A DNA stretch of 64,000 bases from Nocardia mexicana NBRC 108244 (GTDB lineage Bacteria > Actinomycetota > Actinomycetes > Mycobacteriales > Mycobacteriaceae). The stretch covers positions 62,001 to 126,000 of the forward strand of contig NZ_BDBV01000003.1 in NCBI RefSeq assembly GCF_001613165.1. Direction: 5' to 3'. Position numbers and translations under genes: made by a program. Position 1 is the first letter of the stretch. The number at the start of each line of letters is the position of its first letter. Of this stretch, positions 16,941 through 25,441 are shown piece by piece. The notes beneath the pieces were generated by a model that did no database searches, had not been told where the DNA came from, and saw only the letters and a program-made list of their open reading frames with translations.

Positions 16941-18527
16941 GTGACCACCGAATCAACGAACACCGGATCACAACCCGAACGGCCCGGCGGGACAGACGCT
17001 GTTTCGGATTCGGCGGCCGAACGGGGGAACCTGAGGCCGCCGGACGCGCCCGTACTGGGACCGCGGCCGGTCTATCGGCCCGATGTCGACTCGCAGACCG
17101 CTCATGTTTTCCGGCGCCCCGAAGACCAGGTCGGATCGTTCGCGCCGCAGCCGCCGCGTAATCCCGGCGCGTCGAACCATTACGGCCCCGAATTGGTGAA
17201 TCGACCGCCGGACGCCGTGCTGGCCGAGGCATTCGGCCGTCCCGAGGGCTCCGACGAACTGCTGCAACGCGATCCCGACGCCGAATCCGATACCGCTCCG
17301 CCCGCCGGACCGGCCGATCCGTGGCGCGATCCCGACGCGGCGGCCCGGCTGGGCGCGCCCGCGATCGTCACACCGCAGACGCAGTCGCTCCCCCCGGGCA
17401 CCCTGCTGGGCGCCCGCGACGTGCTCTTCGGCCGCAAGGTGGCCCCGGCCGCACTGGCCATTCTGGCCGTGATCGCCCTCGCGATCGGCTTGGTCGGCGG
17501 GCTGGTCGGACGGCTGACCGGCGATTCCACCTCGGCCCTCACCTCGCGCAAGGTGGCCCTGCAGCAGGAGGGCGATCCGGACAAGACGCAGGGCCCGATC
17601 ACACGGGTCGCCGACGCGGTGGTGCCCGCCGTGGTGCAGATCCGCGAGACCGTGGGCGACAACGGCGCCCTCGGCTCGGGCGTGGTCATCGACGGCAGCG
17701 GTTACATCGTCACCAACAACCACGTGATCTCCATGGTGGGGATGGACAAGTCGGGCCGGGGCAAGATCCAGGTCACCTTCTCCGACGGCACCAAGGCGCC
17801 CGCCCAGATCGTCGGGCGCGACCCCAAGACCGACCTCGCGGTGCTGAAGGTCGACGTCAAGAACCTGACGGTGGCCCGGATGGGCAAGTCCGGTGACGTT
17901 CGCGTCGGCGACGACGTGCTCGCGATCGGTTCGCCGCTGGGCCTGACCAAGACCGTCACCTCCGGCATCGTCAGCGCCCTGAACCGGCCCATGGCCGAAC
18001 CCACGACCCCGGGCGACGACACCGCCGGCGCCTTCGACGCGGTCCAGACCGACGCCGCGATCAACCACGGCAACTCCGGTGGCGCGCTGGTCGACGGCGA
18101 GGGCCGCTTGATCGGCATCAACACCGCCATCCGCAGCGAGAGCGGCGGGTCGGTCGGCCTGGGCTTCGCGATCCCGGTGGATCTGGTGCAGCGGATCGCG
18201 CAGGCGCTCATCCGCGACGGCAAGGTGCATCATCCGTGGCTGGGCGTGAGCGCCAAGACCAAGTCGGTGGAGAACGACGCGATGAGCGGCGCCGCGGTCG
18301 CCGATGTGGTGGCGGGCAGCCCCGCCGCCAAGGCCGGGCTCGCGGAGGGCGACGTGATCGTGAAGGTCGCCGGTCGCGAGGTGACCGAACCGGCCGAGCT
18401 CACCGTCGCCGTGCAGTCCCGCCAGATCGGCGAGACCGTCCCGTTCCAGGTGATCCGCGACGGCCGCCAGGTCGATGTGCCGGTGACGCTGGAATCCGAC
18501 GAGAGCGCTCCCAAGCAGCCGCAGTAA
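16941..18527 (+). CDS. htrA: Membrane-anchored HtrA serine protease with PDZ domain
   Basis: The 528-residue protein has a long Pro-rich cytoplasmic part (residues 1-150), one membrane helix (about 168-190, AALAILAVIALAIGLVGGLV), a trypsin-like domain with His in TNNHVIS, Asp in DPKTDLAVLK and Ser in NHGNSGGALV, and a C-terminal PDZ domain (about 430-520). It degrades or folds damaged envelope proteins. The GTG at 16941 comes ten bases after rseA, so it is in the sigE operon, as Rv1223 is. Confidence 0.94.
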   Translation: MTTESTNTGSQPERPGGTDAVSDSAAERGNLRPPDAPVLGPRPVYRPDVDSQTAHVFRRPEDQVGSFAPQPPRNPGASNHYGPELVNRPPDAVLAEAFGRPEGSDELLQRDPDAESDTAPPAGPADPWRDPDAAARLGAPAIVTPQTQSLPPGTLLGARDVLFGRKVAPAALAILAVIALAIGLVGGLVGRLTGDSTSALTSRKVALQQEGDPDKTQGPITRVADAVVPAVVQIRETVGDNGALGSGVVIDGSGYIVTNNHVISMVGMDKSGRGKIQVTFSDGTKAPAQIVGRDPKTDLAVLKVDVKNLTVARMGKSGDVRVGDDVLAIGSPLGLTKTVTSGIVSALNRPMAEPTTPGDDTAGAFDAVQTDAAINHGNSGGALVDGEGRLIGINTAIRSESGGSVGLGFAIPVDLVQRIAQALIRDGKVHHPWLGVSAKTKSVENDAMSGAAVADVVAGSPAAKAGLAEGDVIVKVAGREVTEPAELTVAVQSRQIGETVPFQVIRDGRQVDVPVTLESDESAPKQPQ

Positions 18528-18530
18528 GCT
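18525..18530 (+). promoter_or_regulatory. Possible leaderless -10 hexamer of tatB
   Basis: TAAGCT spans the htrA stop codon and ends six bases before ATG 18537. It may give tatB its own transcript besides read-through from htrA. Confidence 0.4.
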
Positions 18531-18536
18531 GGCCTC

Positions 18537-18968
18537 ATGTTCAATATGGGCTGGCCCGAGATGGTGATCCTGGTGGTCGCTGCCTTGGTGATCCTCGGCC
18601 CGGAACGGCTCCCGGGGGCGATCCGCTGGACCGCGCAGAGCCTGCGGCAGGTCCGCGATTACGCCACCGGGGCCACCAGCCAGCTGCGCAACGACCTGGG
18701 CCCGGAGTTCGACGAGATCCGCAAGCCGATCGAGGAAATCCGGGAGCTGCGCAAGCCGCTCGACCAGTTTCGCGGGATGACGCCGCGCGCGGCGGTGACC
18801 AAACATCTGCTGGACGGCGACGATTCGCTGTTCACCGGAAAATTCGACAAACCGTCCAGTACGTCGAATGGTTCGGACTATTCACCGCCCCCGGCGTATT
18901 CGCCGCCGGAGCCGCCGAAGCCGTTGGCCCGGAATGAAAAACCACCGATCGATTTCGACGCGACGTAG
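18537..18968 (+). CDS. tatB: Sec-independent protein translocase subunit TatB
   Basis: The 143-residue protein has the TatA/B layout: a short outside N terminus, one membrane helix ([20 protein letters not shown], about residues 6-25) with the Gly-Pro hinge, an amphipathic helix ([18 protein letters not shown]) and a charged coil. The Glu in place after the N-terminal Gly/Trp and the extended cytoplasmic tail fit TatB rather than TatA. It works with TatA and TatC, which are not in this window, to export folded proteins such as the Tat-signal proteins at 48494 and 58892. Position matches Rv1224. Confidence 0.92.
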   Translation: MFNMGWPEMVILVVAALVILGPERLPGAIRWTAQSLRQVRDYATGATSQLRNDLGPEFDEIRKPIEEIRELRKPLDQFRGMTPRAAVTKHLLDGDDSLFTGKFDKPSSTSNGSDYSPPPAYSPPEPPKPLARNEKPPIDFDAT

Positions 18969-19107
18969 TAGTCCGACACTATTTCGGCCATGACCACCGT
19001 CGATTCCGGGCGTCAGGTATTCCCGTTCGGAAATGTCGGTTCGCAATTCCCGCGCAGGCCGGAGCGTTTCGTCAACCCGGCTAGACACATCCTGCTGTCG
19101 AGCTATC

Positions 19108-19113
19108 TAGACT
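19108..19113 (+). promoter_or_regulatory. Leaderless -10 hexamer of the gene at 19120
   Basis: TAGACT ends six bases before ATG 19120, with no ribosome site. Confidence 0.55.
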
Positions 19114-19119
19114 GCGCAC

Positions 19120-19956
19120 ATGTCGGCCGATGAGGTGGCGCGGGTTTTTGCAATCGACGACAAGGTCGAGCGCCTCAAGGCGGCCACCGAAGGCGTCGCC
19201 CAGGCCCAGCAGACCATCAACGAACTCACCCGGATCCGGCGCGCGGTCATCCGGGAATTGCACGCCGAAGGCTGGACCTTCGCCAGAATCGGTGCGGCGG
19301 CGGGACTTTCGCGCGCGCGGATTCATCAGGTCAGCACGCAGGGCCCGGTGCCGGAGGGCTTGTTCTTCGGGCACGGGCCGCTGACCGTTCTCACCCCGGA
19401 CGTGCGCAGTACGACGCGCACCGCCCCGCTGGTCGGCGCGCCCGATGCCGCGGCGCCGCACCGGCTGGTGGAACTGTTGCGGGAGCTGGGATTTGCCGTC
19501 GCCGTGGAACGCTTCCTGCCCGGGCGGCCGCTCGACCTGGATCGCGACGGCCTGATCGTGCTGGGCGGTCCGGAGTTGTCGCCGAGCCTGCGCTACCTGG
19601 CGGCCGCCGATCCGCGGCTGCGCCGCACGGTCGCCCGCGCGGGCCGGGTGCGACGCGGTATCGAGGACCGCGCCGCCCGCCGCGTATACCGGCCGGGCGG
19701 TACCGAACCGTACGACATCGCCTATCTGGCCCGCCTGCCCCGCCCCGACGGCCGCGGCACCGTCCTGGTACTCGACGGCCTGCACCCGCCCGGCTCGCTG
19801 GGCGCCATCCGCCTGCTCGCCACCCGCCTGGCCACCCTCCACGAACGCGCGGGCCTGCATCCTTTCTCGGCCGTCGTCGGCGTCCGCTACGACCGCAACA
19901 CGGGGGAGCCTTTGGAAGCCGACCTCCTCACCCCCATCTACCGCCACGAAAGGTAG
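19120..19956 (+). CDS. HTH protein with a C-terminal domain of unknown, possibly nucleotide-binding, function
   Basis: The 278-residue protein has an N-terminal helical segment (residues 5-50) leading into a sigma-4-like helix-turn-helix (FARIGAAAGLSRARIHQV, about 55-72), in the style of sigma-like DNA-binding modules. The rest is an alpha/beta region with a Gly-rich turn in DGLIVLGGPELSPSLRYL (about 143-160) and a second hydrophobic strand GTVLVLDGLHPPGS. The layout strand-GGP-helix suggests a Rossmann-like pocket, but no catalytic residues are recognised. It is followed by a perfect hairpin and a 29-bp repeat array. Function is unknown. Confidence 0.65.
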   Translation: MSADEVARVFAIDDKVERLKAATEGVAQAQQTINELTRIRRAVIRELHAEGWTFARIGAAAGLSRARIHQVSTQGPVPEGLFFGHGPLTVLTPDVRSTTRTAPLVGAPDAAAPHRLVELLRELGFAVAVERFLPGRPLDLDRDGLIVLGGPELSPSLRYLAAADPRLRRTVARAGRVRRGIEDRAARRVYRPGGTEPYDIAYLARLPRPDGRGTVLVLDGLHPPGSLGAIRLLATRLATLHERAGLHPFSAVVGVRYDRNTGEPLEADLLTPIYRHER

Positions 19957-19978
19957 TGCTGCTCAATGGGTGTGAGAT

Positions 19979-20012
19979 CCCGTGCTCGCGGCCTGGGGGC
20001 CGCGAGCACGGG
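19979..20012. terminator. Perfect 15-bp stem-loop
   Basis: CCCGTGCTCGCGGCC (19979-19993) pairs perfectly with GGCCGCGAGCACGGG (19998-20012) around the loop TGGG. It starts 22 bases past the stop of the HTH gene and is a strong candidate terminator without a T tract. The 3' arm shares CACGGGAA with the adjacent repeat units. Confidence 0.7.
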
Positions 20013-20022
20013 AATGAGAAAC

Positions 20023-20153
20023 GGCCGACCACGAACACAGCAACGCGAGACCGCCGACCACGAACACGGGAACGCGAGACCGCCGACCACGAACACGGGA
20101 ACGCGAGACAACCGACCACGAACACGGGAAGGAGACGGCCGACTGCGGGCACA
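20023..20153. repeat. 29-bp intergenic tandem repeat, about five units
   Basis: The block CCGACCACGAACACGGGAAC and its flank GCGAGAC recur with GACCAC at 20027, 20056, 20085 and 20114 (exact 29-bp steps), with a degenerate fifth unit at 20141. Units are contiguous without spacers. The array separates the HTH gene from the end of convergent gpgS and has no convincing reading frame. Confidence 0.85.
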
Positions 20154-20226
20154 GACACCCCGCGCGTTGGAGCTGCGCGGTGTTAACCGTGGTCTGTGCG
20201 GCTGGTGTCGTGTGCGAGGCTGGGTG

Positions 20227-21180
20227 TCAGGCCGCTACTTCTACGGGGCGCAATGTGTTCATCGGGGGGCGGTCCGCCAAGGTGACCTCCGTGGTGAGTT
20301 CGGCGAATTCTTCGCCTACCAGGGGGAATTGGGTCAGGGCGGCGCCTGAGTCGCGGATTCCGCTGCGGCCCAGGACCGTTCCTAGGATTTGACGGCTCAT
20401 GACGCCCAGGTCGGAGAGTGGGCGGTTGCGGTGGGTGCGGACGCCCAGGTTCACCTGGCCGATGGCGGGCAGGCCCAGCAGGTCGTAAGTGTCGAGCAGC
20501 AGGCCGATTTCGACGCCGTAGCCGGGGGCGAACGGGACCGCGGCGAGCAGCTCACGGGTGCCCGCGTACTCGCCGCCCAAGGGCTGCAGCACCTTCGACA
20601 GGTCCGGGCGCAGCGCCGCCAGCAGGGGGCGGGCCACCAGCTCGGTGACCCGGCCGCCGCCGTTGTGGTCGACCGTGTCGCCGTGCCGCAGCGGGCGGCG
20701 GTAGTAGGCCTTCACCAGGTGCATGCCGTCGACCATCAGCAGCGGGCCCAGCAGCCGGGGCACGAATTCCGGGTCCGGGTCGATCAGGTCGGAGTCGACG
20801 AAGGCGATCAGGTCGCCGGTGGTGGCGGCCAGCGAGCGCCACAGCACCTCGCCCTTGCCCGGCACCGGATCCAGTTCGGGTACCGCCTGCTCGCGCGTCA
20901 CCACCCGGGCCCCGGCGGCGCGGGCTCGTTCGGCGGTCGCGTCCGTGGACCCGGAGTCGAGCACCACCAGCTCGTCGACCAGCGTGCCGAGCAGCGGCCG
21001 GATGCTGGCCACCACGTCGGCGACGGTACGTTCCTCGTTCAGCGCGGGCAGCACCACGGATACGGTGCGCCCCGCCTTGGCGGCGGCCAGCTCGTCGACC
21101 GTCCACTGCGGGCTGTCCCAGGTGTTGGTGAGCGCCCAGTCGTTCTGGTTGGAAATGGTCGGAGAGGGGTTGGTTGTCAT
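20227..21180 (-). CDS. gpgS: Glucosyl-3-phosphoglycerate synthase
   Basis: The 317-residue GT81 enzyme transfers glucose from a nucleotide sugar to 3-phosphoglycerate, the first step towards glucosylglycerate and methylglucose lipopolysaccharide. Features include VVLPALNEERTVADVV (about residues 43-58), the metal-binding DSD in AFVDSDLIDPDP, and the acceptor region LQPLGGEYAGTREL. ATG 21180 overlaps the stop of upstream folP by four bases; the open frame further upstream lies inside folP. The pair matches Rv1207-Rv1208. Confidence 0.94.
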   Translation of the reverse strand: MTTNPSPTISNQNDWALTNTWDSPQWTVDELAAAKAGRTVSVVLPALNEERTVADVVASIRPLLGTLVDELVVLDSGSTDATAERARAAGARVVTREQAVPELDPVPGKGEVLWRSLAATTGDLIAFVDSDLIDPDPEFVPRLLGPLLMVDGMHLVKAYYRRPLRHGDTVDHNGGGRVTELVARPLLAALRPDLSKVLQPLGGEYAGTRELLAAVPFAPGYGVEIGLLLDTYDLLGLPAIGQVNLGVRTHRNRPLSDLGVMSRQILGTVLGRSGIRDSGAALTQFPLVGEEFAELTTEVTLADRPPMNTLRPVEVAA

Positions 21181-22055
21181 ACCAGACCTCGCAGAGTTCG
21201 TGCGGGGGGCCGGATGCCCTGGATTGCCGCGATCATGTCCACCACGCGCCGGGTTGCGGCGACCTCGTGGACTCGGAAGACCCGGGCGCCGGCCGCGGCC
21301 GACCATGCGGTTGCTGCCAATGTGCCCTCCAATCGCTCGGATAGACCGACACCAAGAGTCTCCCCGATGAAATCCTTGTTGCTGAGCGCCATCAAGACAG
21401 GCCATCCGGTATTTACAAGAACGTCCATTGCCCGCAACAGTTCGAGCCCGTGGTACGTGTTTTTGCCGAAATCATGGGTCGGATCGATCAAAATCGAATC
21501 CTTGCCCACGCCCGCCGCCGCAGCATTTTCGGCGGACCGGACCAGCGTCTCGGTAACCTCGCCGACCACGTCGGCATAGCGGACCCGGTGTGGCCGGGTG
21601 CGTGGGCGCGCCCCGCCGGTGTGACTGCAGACGACCCCGGCGCCCGTCTCGGCGGCCACCCCGACCAGGTCGGGATCGGCGCCCGCCCAGGTGTCGTTGA
21701 TCAGATCCGCGCCCTCGGCCACCGCGGCCCGCGCCACCGCGGCACGCCAGGTGTCGATGCTGATCAGCAGGTCCGGGTAGCGCTCACGGATGGCCGCCAC
21801 GAACGGCACCGTCCGCCGCGCCTCCTCGGCCGCGTCCACCTCGTCGCCCGGCCCCGCCTTCACACCGCCGATATCGACCAGATCGGCGCCCTCGGCGACG
21901 GCCCGCGCCACGGCCGCCAATGCCGCCTCGTCGGAGAAGGTGGAGCCCTTGTCGTAGAACGAGTCCGGCGTGCGATTCACGATAGCCATCACCAGCGCCC
22001 GATCCGTTGCCACCGGTTTCCCACACAGCGTGGACAACGGCGACGTCGAACTCAT
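21177..22055 (-). CDS. folP2: Dihydropteroate synthase-like protein (FolP2 type)
   Basis: The 292-residue protein has the dihydropteroate synthase signatures IVNRTPDSFYDKG (about residues 26-38), ADLVDIGG and DPTHDFGKN. It sits between fadD6 and gpgS like mycobacterial folP2 (Rv1207). Work on the mycobacterial FolP2 found no clear dihydropteroate synthase activity, and its genome link to gpgS hints at another role. The canonical folP would be expected elsewhere, beside folB and folK. The first-position Asn/Arg pattern of the pterin pocket is retained. Confidence 0.88.
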   Translation of the reverse strand: MSSTSPLSTLCGKPVATDRALVMAIVNRTPDSFYDKGSTFSDEAALAAVARAVAEGADLVDIGGVKAGPGDEVDAAEEARRTVPFVAAIRERYPDLLISIDTWRAAVARAAVAEGADLINDTWAGADPDLVGVAAETGAGVVCSHTGGARPRTRPHRVRYADVVGEVTETLVRSAENAAAAGVGKDSILIDPTHDFGKNTYHGLELLRAMDVLVNTGWPVLMALSNKDFIGETLGVGLSERLEGTLAATAWSAAAGARVFRVHEVAATRRVVDMIAAIQGIRPPARTLRGLV

Positions 22056-22094
22056 GCCCCGACTGTACCGACCCCTGTCCCACCCGGACTTTCA

Positions 22095-22121
22095 CGCACC
22101 CCGTGCGACGGCGGGGGTGCG
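22095..22121. terminator. CGCACCCC/GGGGTGCG stem-loop after fadD6
   Basis: CGCACCCC (22095-22102) pairs with GGGGTGCG (22114-22121). It is one base from the minus-strand fadD6 stop and resembles the hairpin arms at 2126 and 11042. Confidence 0.5.
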
Positions 22122-22122
22122 G

Positions 22123-23889
22123 CTAGGGCTTAGGTACGCGGCCGCTCGCGACCTCGTCGGGATAGTCGGCGTAGTAGGAAACGTAACCCTCGGCGCGACC
22201 CGCCAGAGCGTAGAGCGCGCTGGCGGAGTCGGGGGTGTAGCCCTGCTTACGGAGCTCGACCTTGCGGCTCTTGAACGTGGAGGTGGTCTCCAGCTCGTCG
22301 ACGACGCGGACGAACAGCGGGACCGCGTAGGCGGGCAGGCGGTCGTAGAGCTGCCGCGCCACGGCGAGCCCGTCCAGCTCCGCGCCGGACCGCAGTGTCA
22401 CCGCGGCCATCCCGGCCTTGCCGTCCGCGCCCGGGACGTCCACCCCGTAGACCACGGCCTGGGTGATCTCCTCGATGCCGTCGAAGGCACCCTCGACCTC
22501 GGTGGTCGCGACGTTCTCGCCCTTCCAGCGGAAGGTGTCGCCGAGCCGGTCGGCGAAGGCGATGTGCCGCCAATGCTGGTCGCGCACAAGGTCTCCGGTG
22601 TCGAACCAGGCGTCGCCGTCGCGAAAAGCGTTGCGCACCAGCTTGGATTCGGTGGCGGACTCGTCGGTGTAGCCGTCGAACGGCGAGCGGCTGGTCACCT
22701 TCGACAGCAACAGCCCGACCCCGCCCGACCGCACCCGGCGTAGCTTGCCGTCGGGAAAACGCTTGGCCTTGCCGGTCTCCTCGTCGAATTCGACGACCGC
22801 GTACGGCAGCGGACCGAACCCGGCGGTGCGGTCCACGCCGAAGGCGTTGATGAACGCGGTATTTCCCTCGCTGGAGGCATAGAACTCGACGATCCGCCGG
22901 ATCCGGAACCGCTCGCGGAACTCGTCCCACAGCTCCGGCCGCAGCCCGTTGCCGACCGCCAGCCGCAGCGAATGCTCCCGCTCGGCGGGCTTTTCGGGCT
23001 GGTTGAGCAGATAGCGGCAGAGCTCGCCGATGTAGATGAACGCGGTGGCGCGGCTGGCGACCACCTCGTTCCAGAATCCGGACGCGGAGAATTTGCGGCC
23101 GATCGCGAACGTGGACTTCGATCCGAGCACCGCGCCGAGCGCCACGGTCAGGGCGTTGTTGTGATACAGCGGCAGGCAGCAGTACAGCGTGTCGTCGCCG
23201 CGCAGGCGGATGCCCAGCCCGCCCAGCCCGGCCATGCTCTTGGTCCACCGCAGATGCGACATCACGCTCGCCTTGGGCAGGCCGGTGGTGCCGGAGGTGA
23301 AGATCAGGAACGCCTTCTCGCGGGCCCGGATATCCGCGCACACCGGCGGGTCGGTGGCGTCGGCCCCGCGCGCCAACTGCTGCAGCTCCTCGGTGAACAG
23401 CAGGTTGTCCGGCGGTTCGGACAGCGATTCCAGCGCCTCGCGGCACTCCTCGCCGATCACGTTGACCACGCTGTTCAGCAACCCGAAGCTGTGTGCCAGC
23501 ACCTGTTCGCGCTGATGGTGATTCAGCAAACCGACCGTCGCGCCCAGCTTCACGGTGGCCAGTACCAGCAGCAGCGCCTCGGGCCGGTTGGTCATCAGCA
23601 CCCCGACCACGTCGCCGCGACGCACCCCGCGCTCGGTCAGCACGCTCGCGTAGCGGTTCACCTCGGCGTTGGCATCGTGGTAGGTGTACTCGCGCCCCTC
23701 GAACCGAATGAACACACGGCTCGGACGCTGCCGCGCCGCCCGCTGGAAGTACAGGCCCACGGACGACTTGCTGTCCGGCTTCACCAGCATGCCCAGCGCG
23801 CCGCGGAGCATGCCGGGCGTATCCAGCGCCATCCCCGGCAGCCGCCGGGCGATATCGAGCAGGGTGACGCTGGTCTGTGCATCCGTCAC
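22123..23889 (-). CDS. fadD6: Very-long-chain/fatty acyl-CoA synthetase FadD6
   Basis: The 588-residue adenylate-forming enzyme activates fatty acids to acyl-CoA. The AMP-binding P-loop FTSGTTGLPKAS, the A5 region EFYASSEGNTAF and the A8 hinge FRWKGENVATTEVE are all present, and the last of these is typical of FATP-type very-long-chain synthetases. GTG 23889 follows GGAGG by five bases; the upstream extension has no ribosome site. It precedes folP2-gpgS as in M. tuberculosis (Rv1206-Rv1208), possibly linked to acylation of methylglucose lipopolysaccharide. Confidence 0.93.
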   Translation of the reverse strand: MTDAQTSVTLLDIARRLPGMALDTPGMLRGALGMLVKPDSKSSVGLYFQRAARQRPSRVFIRFEGREYTYHDANAEVNRYASVLTERGVRRGDVVGVLMTNRPEALLLVLATVKLGATVGLLNHHQREQVLAHSFGLLNSVVNVIGEECREALESLSEPPDNLLFTEELQQLARGADATDPPVCADIRAREKAFLIFTSGTTGLPKASVMSHLRWTKSMAGLGGLGIRLRGDDTLYCCLPLYHNNALTVALGAVLGSKSTFAIGRKFSASGFWNEVVASRATAFIYIGELCRYLLNQPEKPAEREHSLRLAVGNGLRPELWDEFRERFRIRRIVEFYASSEGNTAFINAFGVDRTAGFGPLPYAVVEFDEETGKAKRFPDGKLRRVRSGGVGLLLSKVTSRSPFDGYTDESATESKLVRNAFRDGDAWFDTGDLVRDQHWRHIAFADRLGDTFRWKGENVATTEVEGAFDGIEEITQAVVYGVDVPGADGKAGMAAVTLRSGAELDGLAVARQLYDRLPAYAVPLFVRVVDELETTSTFKSRKVELRKQGYTPDSASALYALAGRAEGYVSYYADYPDEVASGRVPKP

Positions 23890-24005
23890 ATGTACCTCCA
23901 AACGAGATCCCGGCCACAGCATGCCGGGACGACCGGCGGGGTGGCAATGCCTCTAGACACAACCCGTGGCAGATCACGAAGGGGCACCACCACGGCGGCC
24001 GCTTC

Positions 24006-24563
24006 TCAGTCCCGCTCGGCGACCAACGCGTCGAAGGCGGTCGCCATATCCGATGTCACGGTGACTCGATCGAGCGCGGCCTTGCCGACGAAGTCCCCCT
24101 CCTGCAGTCCGTCGAGCCAGTCGAACAGCCCGCGGAAGTGCCCGTGCGGGTCGAGTACGACCAGCGGCTTGTCGTGCATGCCGAGATATCCGCCGGTCCA
24201 CGCCTCGAAGAACTCCTCCAGCGTGCCGATGCCGCCGGGCAGGGTGAGGAACGCGTCGGCGCGGGCCTCCATGACCTGTTTACGCTCGCGCATGGTGTCG
24301 GTGACGACCAGTTCGTCGGCGTCGACGTCGGCGACCTCCAGATGCACCAGCTGCTTGGGGATCACGCCGACGGTCTGCGCGCCGCCCGCCCGGGCCGCCG
24401 TGGCGACCGCGCCCATCATCGACACGTGCCCGCCGCCGGACACCAATTGCCAACCGCGCCGGGCGATCTCGGTGCCGACCTGAGCCGCCAACCGCAGCTG
24501 CGCCGGGTCCGTGGCACTGGCCGAGCAGTACACGCACACCGCGTACGGCCGCGCGCTCACCAC
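24006..24563 (-). CDS. LOG family protein (Rv1205-type)
   Basis: The 185-residue protein belongs to the LOG/TIGR00730 family: an N-terminal VCVYCSAS strand-loop, GGGHVSMMGAVA, ERKQVM (catalytic Arg and nucleotide-binding residues) and LPGGIGTLEEFFEAW. LOG enzymes release free bases from nucleoside monophosphates; the M. tuberculosis counterpart Rv1205 produces cytokinins. Its start overlaps the stop of a second LOG paralogue by seven bases, so the two are coupled. Confidence 0.92.
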   Translation of the reverse strand: MVSARPYAVCVYCSASATDPAQLRLAAQVGTEIARRGWQLVSGGGHVSMMGAVATAARAGGAQTVGVIPKQLVHLEVADVDADELVVTDTMRERKQVMEARADAFLTLPGGIGTLEEFFEAWTGGYLGMHDKPLVVLDPHGHFRGLFDWLDGLQEGDFVGKAALDRVTVTSDMATAFDALVAERD

Positions 24564-25360
24564 TGGTCCTCCGTCCCGTGCGCGTTGCCCGCGCGGCTCT
24601 CGGCCGCGGCCAGCACGATCTCCACGACCTCCTCCACGCTGTCGGTGACATGCAGCAGGCTCAGGTCGCCGGGCGAGATCTTGCCCGAGCCCGCCAGCGA
24701 ATCACGCAGCCAGTCGACCAGGCCGGACCAGTAGCGCGTGCCGAACAGCACGATCGGGAACCGGGTGATCTTGCGGGTCTGCACCAGGGTCAGCGCCTCG
24801 AACAGCTCGTCCAGGGTGCCGAAACCGCCCGGCAGGCAGATGAACGCCTGCGAGTACTTCACGAACATGGTCTTGCGAGCGAAGAAGTACCGGAAGTTGA
24901 TGCCCAGGTCCACCCACTCGTTGAGGCCCTGCTCGAAGGGCAGCTCGATGCCGAGTCCGATGGAGAACCCGCCTGCCTCCGAGGCGCCGCGGTTGGCCGC
25001 CTCCATCACACCCGGGCCGCCGCCGGTGATCACGGCGAATCCGGCGCGGGCCAGCGCGCCGCCGATGGCGCCGGCCGCCTGGTACTCCGGCGTATCGACC
25101 TGGGTGCGGGCCGAACCGAAAACCGCTACCGCCCTGGGGATCTCGGCCAGCGCGCCGAACCCCTCCACGAATTCGCTCTGGATGCGCAGCACCCGCCAGG
25201 GATCGGTGTGCACCCAGTCGCTGGGACCGCGGCCGTCGAGCAGATGCTGGTCGGTGTTCCCGGTCTCCCCCTTCCGGTCCCGGCGCAGCATTATCGGTCC
25301 GCGGAAGGTAGGCGTCGACTTCGGCGATCGGACATGTACGGGCTCGGAGTCGGTGGACAT
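24557..25360 (-). CDS. LOG family protein, longer paralogue
   Basis: The 267-residue LOG-like protein has about 70 extra N-terminal residues before the Rossmann core. The core shows VAVFGSARTQ, ITGGGPGVMEAANRGA, and CLPGGFGTLDELFEA, with FFARKTMFVKYS supplying the Arg that corresponds to the catalytic-site segment. This longer subgroup, often annotated as TIGR00730 or lysine-decarboxylase-like, is distinct from the shorter partner downstream. ATG 25360 is the first start after an unlikely Arg-rich extension. The two proteins may act on different nucleotides or form mixed oligomers. Confidence 0.9.
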   Translation of the reverse strand: MSTDSEPVHVRSPKSTPTFRGPIMLRRDRKGETGNTDQHLLDGRGPSDWVHTDPWRVLRIQSEFVEGFGALAEIPRAVAVFGSARTQVDTPEYQAAGAIGGALARAGFAVITGGGPGVMEAANRGASEAGGFSIGLGIELPFEQGLNEWVDLGINFRYFFARKTMFVKYSQAFICLPGGFGTLDELFEALTLVQTRKITRFPIVLFGTRYWSGLVDWLRDSLAGSGKISPGDLSLLHVTDSVEEVVEIVLAAAESRAGNAHGTEDQW

Positions 25361-25441
25361 GCGCACCAGGTTACTGGGGCGCAACCCGGCGCACCGGTAG
25401 CGCCGGGCGCGCAACCGCCGTACCGGACGTACCCGGCACGA

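Noticed and set aside
20023..20153. 29-bp repeats as a CRISPR array
   Set aside because: Units are contiguous with no spacers, the unit is not palindromic, and no cas genes are near.
19956..20186. 76-residue frame reading through the 29-bp array
   Set aside because: It is made of the repeat itself, with Arg/Thr/His-rich low complexity, and the 29-bp period is not a multiple of three.
22095..22121. Hairpin after fadD6 as a mobile-element end
   Set aside because: No transposase, target duplication or inverted partner is present; its position at a stop codon fits a terminator.
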